A DNA stretch of 64,000 nt from assembly GCA_951640165.1 (NCBI GenBank), contig OX621252.1:15025934-15089933 (forward strand). The letters are read 5' to 3'. A program made the translations under genes and the position numbers. This DNA is from Pseudoips prasinana. Its lineage: Eukaryota; Arthropoda; Insecta; Lepidoptera; Nolidae. The notes below the pieces were generated by a model. It had not been told where the DNA came from. It ran no database searches and was given only the letters and a program-made list of their open reading frames with translations. Positions 1 through 10,197 of the stretch are shown here, piece after piece (the stretch's first letter is position 1; every line of letters begins with the position of its first letter).

Positions 1-379
1 CTGCACTCTCTTGAAGTCGATATCTAAATATTAATGTTAGAATTATAATAAAATTAAAGATATATATCAATATTCAAAAGCAACGTGCAAGAGAGATAAG
101 AATACGTGCGCGTTTACTATTCTTTCCTCTACGGTACGGTTACATTTGTAATTTATGTACATTTCAAACTTGAGTAAAATATGAGATAGTTTTGCCTTCC
201 GTGTATTGTCTCGAGTTTGCAAGCTGTCATGAATATTTCTTTCAAATAATATATCTATCCTGACCGTATTCGGCCACAGCGACTGGCTACTAACTATTGA
301 AAGCTTCGTTTATGTGCTCTCAGGTGACTGACGTAACCTATCTTTGCAGCGCATGTTCGACCACATGCGCTACAAGTCA

Positions 380-545
380 ACACCCTCCGATATAACTATA
401 ATATATGGCCGCGGGTGGTTGGGCCTTGAATTCGTCTCGTTTGGCATTGAGCTCTTCTTTCCGTTTCTCCTCAAACTCGAACACCTTGGTTCATATAGTG
501 CGCCTCCACCATGGGCGGTCCGCCGCCATAACCTTCCAATGTGAT
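380..545 (-). pseudogene. Possible degraded protein-coding fragment
   Basis: On the minus strand two overlapping frames each read like protein. The first has GYGGGPPMVEAHYMNQ and then hits a stop. One frame over, the sequence continues FEFEEKRKEELNAKRDEFKA, a charged coiled-coil-like stretch. A single-base frameshift between them would explain this as a decayed exon or processed copy. I do not recognise the family and see no splice sites or start. Chance remains possible at this length. Confidence 0.22.
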
Positions 546-741
546 GGAACAATGTCACATCTCTGCATATGTCGCATGAGCACATCTTTGTACCGATCAC
601 ACGATAAAATCACTTATTACATTCGATCTTTATATTTTGTACAAACAGTTGATTAATTAATAACCTTTGTGTATGAATGCGCTCACCTATTACGATTTTA
701 TCGCAAAAATGTATTCACTTGGACGCTAGCTTAAGCAATTC

Positions 742-862
742 CCAGAATTCAGAGTCGTGGCACGGATACCAGCCAGCATCGAAATGACGTTATTATATTG
801 CTTTCTGAATATCGGAACACCACATTATTGTTTTATAGCTAACATTTTACTGCCACCTTCCT
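742..862 (+). repeat. Local duplication A, copy 1
   Basis: Shares a run of similar sequence with 1698-1836, including 'tggcacgga', 'ccagccagcatc', 'gaatatcggaacaccacatt' and a downstream 'ttgccgcc/ctgccacc' block. Divergence is substantial, so the duplication is old or both are members of a dispersed family. Confidence 0.6.
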
Positions 863-964
863 TTGGCGGTTACTGCTTGACTTTATTTGTATATATGGTC
901 ACACGGCACACATATCCTTTCCATAAATCTAATGATATGCAAACATATTCTTTTTTTATTTAAA

Positions 965-1075
965 AATATAACGCCTGCACTAGGTAAATTATTCCCTGTG
1001 TAGATTCATTCGATCTTGTACAAACATATTATTGACGGTCACAAAATACACCCACAAATAGTTGAAGAAATTTTC
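965..1075 (-). mobile_element. SINE-A body remnant
   Basis: Resembles the non-tRNA body of the complete SINE-A at 9140-9354: 'aggtaaattattccctgtgt', a 'cttgtacaaacatat' stretch, 'gacggtcacaaaatac' and 'acaaatagttg'. The tRNA-like head is missing. Confidence 0.5.
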
Positions 1076-1404
1076 AACGCACAAACGTTTTTTAGATGAG
1101 ATTGAATTCTTTAAGAATAATTCGCCATTGCGCAGTTAATTTTAATCACATAATTACCTATTCTTTTCTTATATATTATATATATATATATATATAATAC
1201 ACGATATCACTGTTGTTAGTGAACTGGTATGATTATATATCGTTTATATTCATTGGAAAATACCTTCTTTTTGAGTCCTTATAAACTTTGTTAAAATGGG
1301 TTGACATAAAGAAAAGTTGATTTCGGGTCTATTTTACCAATTACTTTTTCCAAAAAAGTAATTATTAACACACATAAGAGTGTACACTATTTGTAACCAT
1401 TATA

Positions 1405-1545
1405 TATAAAAATGACACAGTCCTAAAGGTTTGCTGGATGAAAATTAATTAATTAAGCTCGCCTTTGTATTTCCATGCCATTTCTTTTTTGTAACATTTA
1501 ACTTACATGTATGTTTCTGTGCGTATTAAAGAATAATAGAATGAA
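1405..1545 (+). repeat. Local duplication B, copy 1
   Basis: Similar to 2568-2705. Shared blocks include 'cagtcctaa', 'ggtttgctg' and the 20-base 'ttaacttacatgtatgtttc'. Spacing differs from that of duplication A, so this is a separate event or a dispersed repeat. Confidence 0.6.
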
Positions 1546-1697
1546 CACACATAAGATAGACCTATTCTGTCAGGTAGAAGTATTTTCCTAGTAGAACTAC
1601 TCTTTTAAACAATCTGCTATGCTCCTCTTTCTAAAAACGATACCAGAATTCGCCACATATACTTTATATAAAATTGTTTTCACTTAGACGTTTCAAG

Positions 1698-1836
1698 CTC
1701 AAGAATTAGAAGTCATGGCACGGAATCCAGCCAGCATCCGAACGACATTATTATGATTACTAACTGAATATCGGAACACCACATTATTATTTTATTGCCC
1801 TCATTTATTGCCGCCCTCTTATGGCCGGAATGAGAA
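1698..1836 (+). repeat. Local duplication A, copy 2
   Basis: Second copy of the unit at 742-862, offset by roughly 957 bp. Confidence 0.6.
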
Positions 1837-2567
1837 TCGTATGATTTTATTGCAAAAGGAGTCATGTAAATGTTTTTTTTCCGGTCTACGATAACATACT
1901 TAAGTAAATTGAGAAGGAAGTGCATATGCTGGGATATATAAAAAGATAAAATGTATTTTTAAACAACTTAGTTGGTCGAGTAATATGGTAAGTTGATCAA
2001 GCCATCTAATAAGCATCTGACGTGACTTGGTTATTATTATTTAATGTAAAAACATCTTACCATGCACGAAGTGCGATGAAGCCTCGAAATAGAACCACTT
2101 AAGTGGTTACTCATGTACAGACTGAGCGCCATCTGGTGCATAACTTCGCTGATCAGTTACAAATGAAGAGATATAAAGTAACAATTAAACTTTGTTCGAC
2201 TTTGTATTTATTTTATAATTTTTAATTTTGAGTGAGAGAAATGGCAATGAACAATCGATGGTAAGCGGTTAACATTAACTGGATTTGTCACATACAACTT
2301 TCTTTTCAACCGATTTCAAATAAGAAGGAGGCTCTCAGTTCGACTGTATTTTTTTAAGTTTGTTACCTCATAATTGTAGCACGTGGCTATTATAGGTACT
2401 GCTCTGATCTCCTAAGTAACGGAATTTGTTTCTAGGACGGTAACATCATATTACCGTTGTGATTTGATTATATCCGGTAGTTTTATTAAAATATTGATGA
2501 CTGGCGTAATGGAAAAATATACGATAAGCCCTAGAAGGTACATGATTTTATTTTTTATTAATTAATT

Positions 2568-2705
2568 ATATAAAAATCTCGCAGTCCTAATGGTTTGCTG
2601 AAAGAAAAATCATAAATGAATTAAGTTTGCGTGTCTACATGCCTGCCTTGATTCTCGTAAAATTTAACTTACATGTATGTTTCTGTGCGCAATAACGAAT
2701 AACAT
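2568..2705 (+). repeat. Local duplication B, copy 2
   Basis: Second copy of the unit at 1405-1545, offset by roughly 1164 bp. Confidence 0.6.
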
Positions 2706-3699
2706 GTAATAACTAATACGACAAGAGACAGGTCGGGGATAAAATCAACACGCTTCTATGTGCACTATAAGGTGTTACCTCCCAACTTCCTGAATCCAAC
2801 TTGTTGAGTACTGAAAATGTTTCTTCATAAACAAATTCGAATGACACTAACTGGTGTGATACAGATTTCGCGCTTTGCGACACGCCATCACAAAACCAAA
2901 TAGAACTTAAATTTCCAACCACAATAACCGTATGAATCATATTTTGCAAACAAGAGTTAATGTAAAATACACAGAACTGTCTCATATTTCACTAAAATTT
3001 CATAATACCATTCAAAATTGCAAATGTAAAATCTTAAAGAGCGAAGTAGGAATAGTACGAACACATACTTTGTTCATATGAGCGTTGAAACTGGGATAAA
3101 AATTAAGTTATATTTATATTTGCATGTTTTCCTTTGTTTATGAAACGTATGAATGTATGTGATGTTACATACATACATAGACTCACGCCTGTATCCCAGA
3201 GGGGTTGGCAGAGACAACGGACTTCCATTTGTTACGATCCTTTCACACCTCTTTCGGCTCATTTACTGTCGTTATATTTTTCATAGACCGCAATGGAGAT
3301 AAGAAATGTTAATACTTCAAATGGTGGCGACTTGGTCCACCACCCGTCTCGTGTCGTTTCCCGGAGAGGCAAAAACGGAGAGCTGTTTATTACATATCAT
3401 GATATATTTGGGAATATCACATGCATTAGCAGCTAAGAAGTTATATAAATAAAAAGAACAAACGATACTGATTGATTTAGACGAGTAAAAAAGTCGTGGC
3501 GTATTTGCGGTCTTACTCACGGCATTGGCTATTGTGTGCAGTATTAGATTTCTAATAAAATTGATTGTTTGAGGAAAGTCGTGATCTCGTCGTCCGGATC
3601 GTCTTAGAAGTTCCTATTACTGACTGATTTATTTTCGGTCAATTAAGTGTACAAATACAATATCTATTGTTTTATTTTATATATATCTATATTACTTAC

Positions 3700-3790
3700 T
3701 CTATAGGAAATCCATAGTAGGGGCACCAAATCGACACTTCAGACCCAGCGACAGCCTTCACGGGATTGAGGGCTCTGATGTATGGTGGAC
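3700..3790 (-). CDS. Dscam-like gene, internal exon: first half of the next Ig domain
   Basis: Exon of a Down syndrome cell adhesion molecule-type receptor, a neuronal homophilic adhesion protein with Ig and fibronectin repeats. On the minus strand, acceptor 'gatttacatag' precedes GT CCA CCA, and donor GTAAGT follows ATA GA. The 91-nt exon enters with two bases of a split Gly codon and leaves with two bases of a split codon. It encodes PPYIRALNPVKAVAG, then SEVSIWCPYYGFPIE. The conserved Cys sits in IWCP, and the 'xPYxRxxxxxxAVAG...CPxxGxPI' pattern is the start of the domain that follows the RLNVYG linker in Dscam proteins. The entering phase matches the exit phase of 6985-7160. The exon carrying this domain's second Cys is not in the window. 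Which Dscam paralogue this is cannot be told. Confidence 0.85.
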
Positions 3791-4603
3791 CTATGTAAAT
3801 CAGATCATAATATTTGTGAAACAATCTTTGTGTGCGTATGAAATAATACTTATCATTATTTTTTTAGGATGCCTACACAAATAAGATTCGAGTATTAGAC
3901 CCAGGGTTTATTTGAGTTTTATATAAAAAATACAAACATTTTCTTTTACAAGATGAGATTGTGTGAGTATTTCATTGTTATATCATAAAAATGTATACAG
4001 GGTATAAGTTAAAGCATGTTGAAACCTAAAATAACTAAATGTGGATTTGATCTCAATTGGGATGAATAAATGATTAATCCATATGCTTATCAATTCCTGA
4101 ATTCCAGCTTTGAGCGAATCAATTTCGTTAGTTTGTTTATTGTTGAATCATACAAGTGAATTTTAACATGCTTTAATTGTCTCTTGAGACAATATAAATT
4201 TTTGATAATGCCTTCTTATGTAATTAAACGGTCCGAAATTAATTACTTTATAATTTATTTCTTAAAACAACTTGAAAATTGAATGCTTATAATTTAAAAA
4301 TAAATCAGTCTCTCCGATTTCTTCTGAATTGTTTTATATTTATTAACTTTATGTCATTGTTACAGGAAATAAAAAAATAAAAGGTGATTAACCAGTTTTT
4401 GTTTTCATAGGTTTTAACTCTCATGACAACAGAGTTTAAAATGAGCTAATATCTATCATACCGTTGTCAAACTAAGGGTTAAATAATCAAAATTCCTTTT
4501 TTGTGTAGGTTATACAACCACTCAGTTACGCGGTCCATTTTTACTACAACACTCAAAACTTGTGCAAGTTCAGCATACACTTGGACGGTTAACTTTGTTT
4601 TAG

Positions 4604-4887
4604 TACCGAACCCTAAAGCATTACATCGTCCCCTATGCATATTTTTCATCAAAATACACGATATTTCTAACATTGTTGATAGAAAAGCTTAAAATATTCT
4701 CGTTATTGCTTGTAATTTTCCGTAATATTTTCATCACTGGCATCGCCGATGACTATCGAGTACCCTATAAAGATAGCGTACTCCTCCTACGTATCTTAAC
4801 GATGTCCGCAACCACCATAAATGTGATGGGTTCTCTAGCCCATTGGGTAAACGCTGTGGTCGGGCCACTAATAGAGGAGTCCGCAAG
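4604..4887 (+). CDS. Candidate internal exon of an unidentified membrane protein
   Basis: An acceptor-like 'aactttgttttag' is followed by a 284-nt open frame ending in AAG|gtaagt, a strong donor. The translation has two hydrophobic stretches, TIFLTLLIEKLKIFSLLLVIF and, later, SVLLLRILTMSATTINVMG, joined by a polar ITGIADDYRVPYKD and ending VVGPLIEESAR. An in-frame stop (4601-4603) lies just before the acceptor, so translation would depend on splicing there. It sits inside an intron of the Dscam-like gene on the opposite strand, which suggests a nested gene or a chance ORF. I do not recognise the family. The paired splice signals and the hydrophobic layout argue for a real exon; the lack of neighbouring exons argues against it. 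Confidence 0.35.
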
Positions 4888-5809
4888 GTAAGTAATTTAA
4901 CGAAAAGTATCTTATTTTATTATTGCATTGAACGCTGTTAATTAGCCTTTATAGTGATTTGAAAAAATAAACAAAACTGATTTGTAAAGTCCTTATTAAA
5001 GTAAAAGTTCTTTATGAACGTTTGACTTGAGGAGTAAGCTGATGAATGCGTGACGAGAGCGTTAGCAAAAGTGTGATGGGAGGAGGCGAACGGAAGTTGA
5101 GAAGAAGATATGAGTTTGTGAAGATATAAAGAGAGAAGGTTACGCTTCGTAAATTACTGTAGGAACAAGAGGGAGAGACAAGAGGGAGAGGTGCGAGCAC
5201 AAATTTATATGATCTCTTCCTCTCATAGCCGGTTCCGTTAGAAGTTTTACTACAGTCATGTGGTATAAATCACACTCATTTTATCGCCATTTTTAAATTA
5301 TTTTTTAAATTTATTTTATTCAATATTATTTAATTTAAACAGAATTTTAATTTAATTTAATAAATGAATCTTATTAGTTGAGTTACTAATAAGATTTTAT
5401 TCTATTTAATAATATCTCCTATTAATACTGGAACGCTATCATCTTCCTCTTTGATATATAGATATGTACACTTTATTGCACATCACAACAAATATGTATA
5501 CCTACTAATTTCAATGACATATGTTACTGACAGAAATAGACAAACGTTTAATGGACTAAATTAGCGGAAACGAAATTCGGCTAGTAATGCGGCTGTGTTA
5601 CGTGAACTATCTGTAAATGATTGCTATCATATACTTAATTTAAAATTATTGACTCTGTCTCAAAATGAATAATGTTATTGTTTCGAAGTTTTTCTTTTGT
5701 ATACCTAAATATAATCTAAAATAATAAGCATTCAGACAACCGATCGAGCATATATTGTGTTTGCCTACTAAATAATTACTCTAATTGGACCAAATCCCGT
5801 GTTCATGCC

Positions 5810-6268
5810 CGCTTGAGTATGTTTCGCCGGACCGTCTCAACTGGGTCGTGTTGAAACCGGTAGTAGATGAACCCACTGAGTTTGTTTCGCTGGGTCTTCT
5901 CAGTTGGGGCGCATTGGATCCGGTGGTAGCATTAAAGCGCGACCGTCGTTATTAACACAAGGTCCGTCATAATAATAATACCTTTAATATAGACAGAACC
6001 ATTGACAATATGTAGTAAAAATATTAGACTTAAACTAGATAATTAAACATAATCTCTTGACAATAACTTGATACGAGCTAGCTAAATATCATTTCTGTAA
6101 TAAAATAAATTTTATAAATGTTTTCATACAAGATGTACCTAAATATCTATGTTACTAGAAATAATATCTAATGTATACAACTATATTACTACAAACATGT
6201 TCTGACTATTTACAAGCGCTTTTTTAAAGTCTACGTGAATAAAAACCTTTTTTATTTTATTTTATTTA
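5810..6268 (+). mobile_element. Dispersed retroelement 3' end (repeat C), plus copy
   Basis: Begins in a GC-richer block ('gtttcgctgggtcttctcag', 'gcattggatccggtggtagc') and ends in an AT-rich region with 'catgttctgactatttacaa', 'gcgcttttttaaagtctacg' and a T/A-rich tail. An inverted copy lies at 11450-11850 and a partial plus copy at 44955-45190. The shared end with varying left boundaries suggests 5'-truncated LINE copies, but no coding region remains. Confidence 0.6.
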
Positions 6269-6984
6269 TTTAAATGAATCGTAAAAGAAGTCAATTTGTT
6301 TTTGACTTGGCCGTTAACAGCTACGACTCTTAACAGTTCTTAACTAACGTAGCTATTATCCAACCCAACGAAAGTTTTACAATAGGTTTTTGTTCCAAAT
6401 AACTTTTCTTTTATTATTATACTACAATGTAAATCTTATTTCTAAAAGTTCTATCAAATAAGTACGCAAACAGCACCGTTATCTTCAGAATAATATTAAT
6501 CTAAAGTGGTTCCATAGTAATTAATGGACTGCGTGAAATTGAAATACTAAATTATATTTTATCTCATAAATACATATAAAAAATAAATCTTAAAGAAACT
6601 AAAATCTAAATTGAAGAAACAGTTACATTACTTGTTCAAAATTTTGCGAAACACGCTTGAAACTTGGTGATGAAAGGAATATGAAATTATAATTATAGGA
6701 TTTCCTTAAAAAAGCGTATTTTAGCTTACAAAAAGAAATTAATATTTGATTGACGTATAACCTTTTAAAATTTAGTGTTGTTAGTGAGAATTTATTTAGA
6801 AAAATATTTCTATTCGTACAGAAGACCAGGTGTTGTGTAAGACAATCTACTAATTTGCAATGTTTGCAAATTAATAAAATTGCGATAATAATACCTATAG
6901 GGAGTAGGTAGATCACTTAAAGGAAGTAAAAGAATTACTTAAATGAAGTAAAAAGCAATATTTAATAGAGAATTAAATTCTTAC

Positions 6985-7160
6985 CGTATACGTTGAGCCG
7001 TGCTGCGTGCGCAACACTACCATGATTGTTGGTCGCCCGGCACTCGTAGCGGCCGCCGTGTTCCACGCGTGCCGAACTCAAGGACAAGGTAGAAAGCACG
7101 TAGTTACTGCTGGACCCCATTCCACTGGGACCACTCTCGCGCCCCTCCGTTATTATGGCT
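6985..7160 (-). CDS. Dscam-like gene, internal exon: second half of an Ig domain
   Basis: Minus-strand exon. Acceptor 'gtcctcattatag' starts A GCC ATA, and donor GTAAG follows GTATACG. The translation includes AIITEGRESG, SNYVLSTLSLSSARVEHGG, RYECRATNNHGSVAHAARL and NVYG. The YxC cysteine of the Ig fold (YEC), the preceding E/D-x-G-x-Y turn (VEHGGRYEC) and the A-R-L-N-V-Y-G linker are typical of Dscam proteins. The entry phase (one base) completes the Gly split at the end of 9614-9758, and the exit phase matches 3700-3790. An alternative acceptor ('cactacaattag', exon start 7201) also keeps the domain frame open, but its phase does not join exon 9614-9758. The segment between the domain halves is longer and more Gly/Ser-rich than I would expect. 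Confidence 0.88.
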
Positions 7161-8126
7161 CTATAATGAGGACCACTTTTGATTATGATTTCAATATTGC
7201 GCTAATTGTAGTGAAAGGGTGGTAACCATTATTAAAAATATTTAAATTTAGATAAGAAACCGAGGAATGGAAAATTATATTGGTGTATATTGTCAACTAA
7301 AATTCTAAAAGTTTACGTTAAACGTTGCTAGCTGTTGGTAGTAAAAAAATATCGTATTGTATGGCAAACGATGCTAGAAAATAAAAAATATATATCACTT
7401 TGGATTTAAAAAAAAATACCCGACCAATATTCATTTTTATTTTATAAAAATCGGTCAATCCCTTTTTCGACGAGATTGATAGTTAGATATACTTACATAT
7501 ATGACTTTTAATTTATATATATCTTTATTTTACAGCGCATTTCAAGTTCAAATTGTCTATAAGCGAGTAATTTTGTAATAGATGACGCGGTCAAACTTTT
7601 AAGATTTTGGTGGAGCTGTACACGTCTCGTCGAGACCCCTGGGACCGATATTCTTGCCCTCCATTATTGTGATAAGCACGGACAATTCTTATCTTTGTAG
7701 CAAAATATGGACACAAAAAATAGGTCGTGTTTATGATAGTTCGAAATAACATAAAATGTAATGTTGAGAACTGTTTGCAAGGTTTATCTTGTTAGATAAG
7801 AGGAAACTGTGACAAAATGTACCTACAGCAGATAAAAAATGAATATATGTACGTGCAAATGCGTGGGTAATGTTTTTTTTTTTATATTTATTAACAGCAA
7901 CAGAGTGGGAACTAATATAGTACAGATGTAGAAACATTATTGTTGCATCGATAGTTCACGCTTAAAAGACGTTTTCTTTAATAAATATAATATTCATTAA
8001 AGATAACGTCGAAATAAATTGGAAATTATGATATTTTGTAAAACAACGGCCGCTCTTGTTCATTTATTCCTCTTGTCGATTTGTCGCGCACAAAGTTCAC
8101 CTAAACTTGAATGACTACTTATGATT

Positions 8127-8212
8127 CACACCAATAGTAGCCGTGTTCGGAATCGATACCGGGACACGCAGTGGTAGGTAGGGTCGCAACCGCTGCGCCA
8201 CACGTGCAGTCA
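8127..8212 (-). mobile_element. SINE-A tRNA-like head fragment
   Basis: Minus-strand tRNA-like promoter: an A-box-like 'gtgtggcgcagcgg' and a degenerate B box. Matches the head of the complete SINE-A copy at 9140-9354. This copy has diverged. Confidence 0.6.
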
Positions 8213-8679
8213 AATTAAATGTAATACCATGTTGATTTTAGAATCGAATGAACTACAAGCTATTTGGATGACTCAAGCTATACCCTTACACAAGGCTATA
8301 AGAACCTCGTACTGTCTCGACAGCTGAACCTGCGAGTTATTAAATTCTTATTCTTTATTGCTCGATAGCGAATGGAAGCATTATATTCTATCCCATAGTC
8401 TGAGGGGAATAATCTATGAACATGCGTGGAAATAATTCATGCAACTAATACAGTCAAGTCTAAAGCCAATATTTCAGACGGTGTTTATACATTATGAACC
8501 TGAAAAAGTAACCAGTTCAATAACGGACTAAACAAATCAGAACCGTTAAGAACAAAACAAAATCTCGCAACAAGTTCACAAAACATTAGATACGTGGCTA
8601 GAAAACAACACTGCATACCAGTAGCCTAATAGGTATCGGAAATGAAGATAATGAAACCTGGGGGTCTACCGACTAATAC

Positions 8680-8784
8680 GCCGATGGTGATCGTGATCGG
8701 TGTTCAAATATGTCCATTGAACGAATGATTAAGTCATTATGATCTTCATATATTTGAACGCCAATCACGATCACAATGATCGGC
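8680..8784. repeat. Hairpin / foldback MITE-like sequence
   Basis: Left arm starts 'gccgatggtgatcgtgatcg' and the right arm ends with its near complement ('cacgatcacaatgatcggc'). The arms are about 32-35 bp with mismatches, and the spacer is about 35 bp. No coding sequence and no clear target duplication. Confidence 0.55.
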
Positions 8785-9081
8785 AAATCATGTCTCCCTA
8801 GGACCATGCTTTCCTATACTTTTTAATCAACTGAAAACGTAAAAGTCGTCAAAAGCTAGAACTTTCGATGCCAGCTGGCGTCTGTAGTACATCTAGCTCT
8901 TAAACAAAGTGGCTTGGTTCAAGTTCTACGAGTCCGAGTCATAATATTTTTGACGACTGCCATGACTCAGTTGTTAGTGAACCTGCCTTATGATTCCAAG
9001 GTAGCGGGTTCGATCCTCGCACAAGACAATAGTTTATTTTCATGAACATGTCTATTTGTTTCAGTCTGGTTTTCTGTGTAT

Positions 9082-9420
9082 GTACAGATGCCAGCACATC
9101 AAGCTACCACAATCTGTCAAGTTTCCCCAATTAAAAGTGTTTTTTTTTATTTTGAAAAACAACGTCCGCTTTAGGCAATCTATTCCCTGTGTCGCGGGGT
9201 ACTTTACAAACATATAATAGACGGACACAAATTACATCCAGACTCAGAACTATTTATGGGTCACACAAATAGTTGTCCGGCGCGGGACTCGAACCCGCGA
9301 CACGAAGAGGCGAAGCGACTGTCTTAGCCGCTGCGCCACACGTGCTGTCATGTCAAGTGAACCTTATGCTTATGTAATAAAGTTGAAAATCCATAAAATA
9401 AATTTGACAGATTGCAAAGA
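9082..9420. mobile_element. MITE-1 copy, interrupted by a SINE
   Basis: Left part (9082-9139) begins 'gtacagatgccagcacatca'; the remainder resumes at 9355 ('aagtgaaccttatgcttatg'). Compared with intact copies such as 39474-39614, the break falls inside 'gaaagtgaacc' and is filled by a SINE. The right terminal repeat is degraded. Confidence 0.8.
9140..9354 (-). mobile_element. SINE-A, complete tRNA-derived SINE, minus orientation
   Basis: On the minus strand it starts with a tRNA-like head: A box 'gtgtggcgcagcggctaaga' and B box 'cgggttcgagtcccgcgcc'. A tRNA-unrelated body follows, with an A/T-rich tail at 9140-9160. It is flanked by a 5-bp duplication 'aagtg' (9135-9139 and 9355-9359). It is a retroposed RNA polymerase III transcript, not a functional tRNA: there is no intact 3' acceptor and the sequence continues into a SINE body. 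Confidence 0.85.
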
Positions 9421-9613
9421 GCGTTGATCGATTACCTAACTGAGGAGCGTTTGAGGTGACTTGGTACTCCGGCTATTCCGGAAATAGTGTACACCAAGTC
9501 ACTATCTAGGTTCAATGTATGTAAGGCTACAAAGATGGAACAGAAGCCTTATACAAGCAGTCTTATTATATTAGCCTTACAAAGGTTATAAATTTTATAT
9601 AAATTCCACTTAC

Positions 9614-9758
9614 CCGTGATGTGTAGGTATAGGTTGTCCATCCAGCGACCATCGGAACCGAGGGGGTGGTTCACCCACCGCTGAACATTTGAGGGCAACC
9701 TGCGCCCCCGGCTGTACAGCTTGCTCGATAAACGTGTATACCAGCTCGGGGCGTGAAT
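9614..9758 (-). CDS. Dscam-like gene, internal exon: first half of an Ig domain
   Basis: Minus-strand exon of 145 nt. Acceptor 'gaacaatttgtgtag' precedes AT TCA CGC, and donor GTAAGT follows CAC GG. It encodes a split first residue, then SRPELVYTFIEQAVQPGAQV, ALKCSAVGEPPPRFRWSLDG and QPIPTHH. The core Cys (LKCSA), the Trp 12 residues on (RFRWSLDG), and especially the 'PxLxYxFIEQxxQPG' opening are the hallmarks I know from the seventh Ig domain of insect Dscam proteins. Start phase 1 and end phase 2 fit the neighbouring exon at 6985-7160. In fly Dscam1 this domain is a large mutually exclusive exon cluster; here I see only one version, split by an intron. Paralogue identity is unresolved. Confidence 0.9.
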
Positions 9759-9944
9759 CTACACAAATTGTTCTAATAAGAAAAAGTCACGGTGAGCAAA
9801 TATATCAGGTCGTAGGCAACGGATAGGGAACCACTTAAGTAGTGATTATTCTAAGAAACTTAAAAGCATTTTATAAATAGAAAATTTGTTAAACTTTGGT
9901 TTTGTTTAGATGTAGTATTTGATTTTATAGCGACAACACAAAAT

Positions 9945-10055
9945 GATTGGTCCATTTTGGAGGGGCCATCCCCTCGCTGCGTCTTCCGGTTCGTGGTCGT
10001 CACTCAAAAACTTTTCTAACCTATCAGCAGTCGGTTCTACGATATATGTGCTATT
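9945..10055 (-). mobile_element. RTE LINE fragment
   Basis: Matches part of the 3' coding region of the full-length RTE element at 59351-62524 in the same orientation: 'ctgcgtcttccggttcgtgg', followed by 'tcg..actc', 'aacttttct' and 'gtcggttctacga'. Too decayed to translate. Confidence 0.7.
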
Positions 10056-10197
10056 TTAGCTAGACAATTGCCTTTTGGTTCGTTATGAGTGTTTATGTTG
10101 ATAATAAACTTTATAAAAAACATACTTATTTGTAATTATATAGTTTATGATTATAAATAAGAATTTTATTTATCGAAGTATCTTTTTCTGTAGTATA

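Larger units (their letters stand above)
1..3699. other. Gene-poor left flank, downstream of the Dscam-like exons
   Basis: AT-rich noncoding sequence in the 3' direction of the minus-strand Dscam-like gene, so probably part of its next intron. It holds two pairs of local duplications (listed separately), a TA microsatellite near 1160-1196, a SINE remnant near 965-1075 ('ttccctgtgtag', 'tattgacggtcacaaaat'), a dispersed repeat near 3182-3262, and a possible degraded coding scrap near 380-545. I searched the minus strand for the second half of the next Ig domain (a Trp shortly after the exon junction, then YxC) and did not find it; that exon is probably off the left edge. Confidence 0.6.
3791..6984 (-). 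other. Intron of the Dscam-like gene (about 3.2 kb)
   Basis: Lies between two exons with matching phase. It contains an unidentified plus-strand exon candidate (4604-4887), a LINE/SINE-tail repeat (5810-6268), and otherwise AT-rich sequence. The region 6270-6980 shows nothing beyond AT-rich open frames without convincing coding character. Confidence 0.75.
7161..9613 (-). other. Intron of the Dscam-like gene (about 2.45 kb)
   Basis: Separates the two halves of one Ig domain. It contains SINE-A fragments, a hairpin (8680-8784) and a palindromic MITE split by a SINE (9082-9420). The stretch 7260-8120 holds nothing I can identify beyond AT-rich sequence. Confidence 0.75.

Noticed and set aside
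1..23. Possible exon start at the window edge on the minus strand (acceptor 'attaatatttag')
   Set aside because: The phase fits the exon ending at 3700, but the few visible codons lack the expected Trp and resemble nothing in the Ig domain; too short to judge.
1160..1200. TA-rich run as a promoter
   Set aside because: A simple (TA)n microsatellite with no adjacent gene.
4479..4692. ORFs on both strands overlapping the start of the 4604-4887 candidate exon
   Set aside because: No splice support or domain features; the frame with paired splice sites is preferred.
6623..6916. 97-codon minus-strand ORF in the Dscam-like intron
   Set aside because: Composition follows AT-richness (Ile, Phe, Leu, Asn, Lys), with no domain, splice sites or homology that I recognise.
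9290..9350. tRNA gene on the minus strand
   Set aside because: It has A and B boxes but continues into a SINE body with an A/T-rich tail and a 5-bp target duplication; it is a tRNA-derived SINE. The same applies to the tRNA-like stretches at 51060-51130, 52895-52965, 49560-49620 and 45775-45838.
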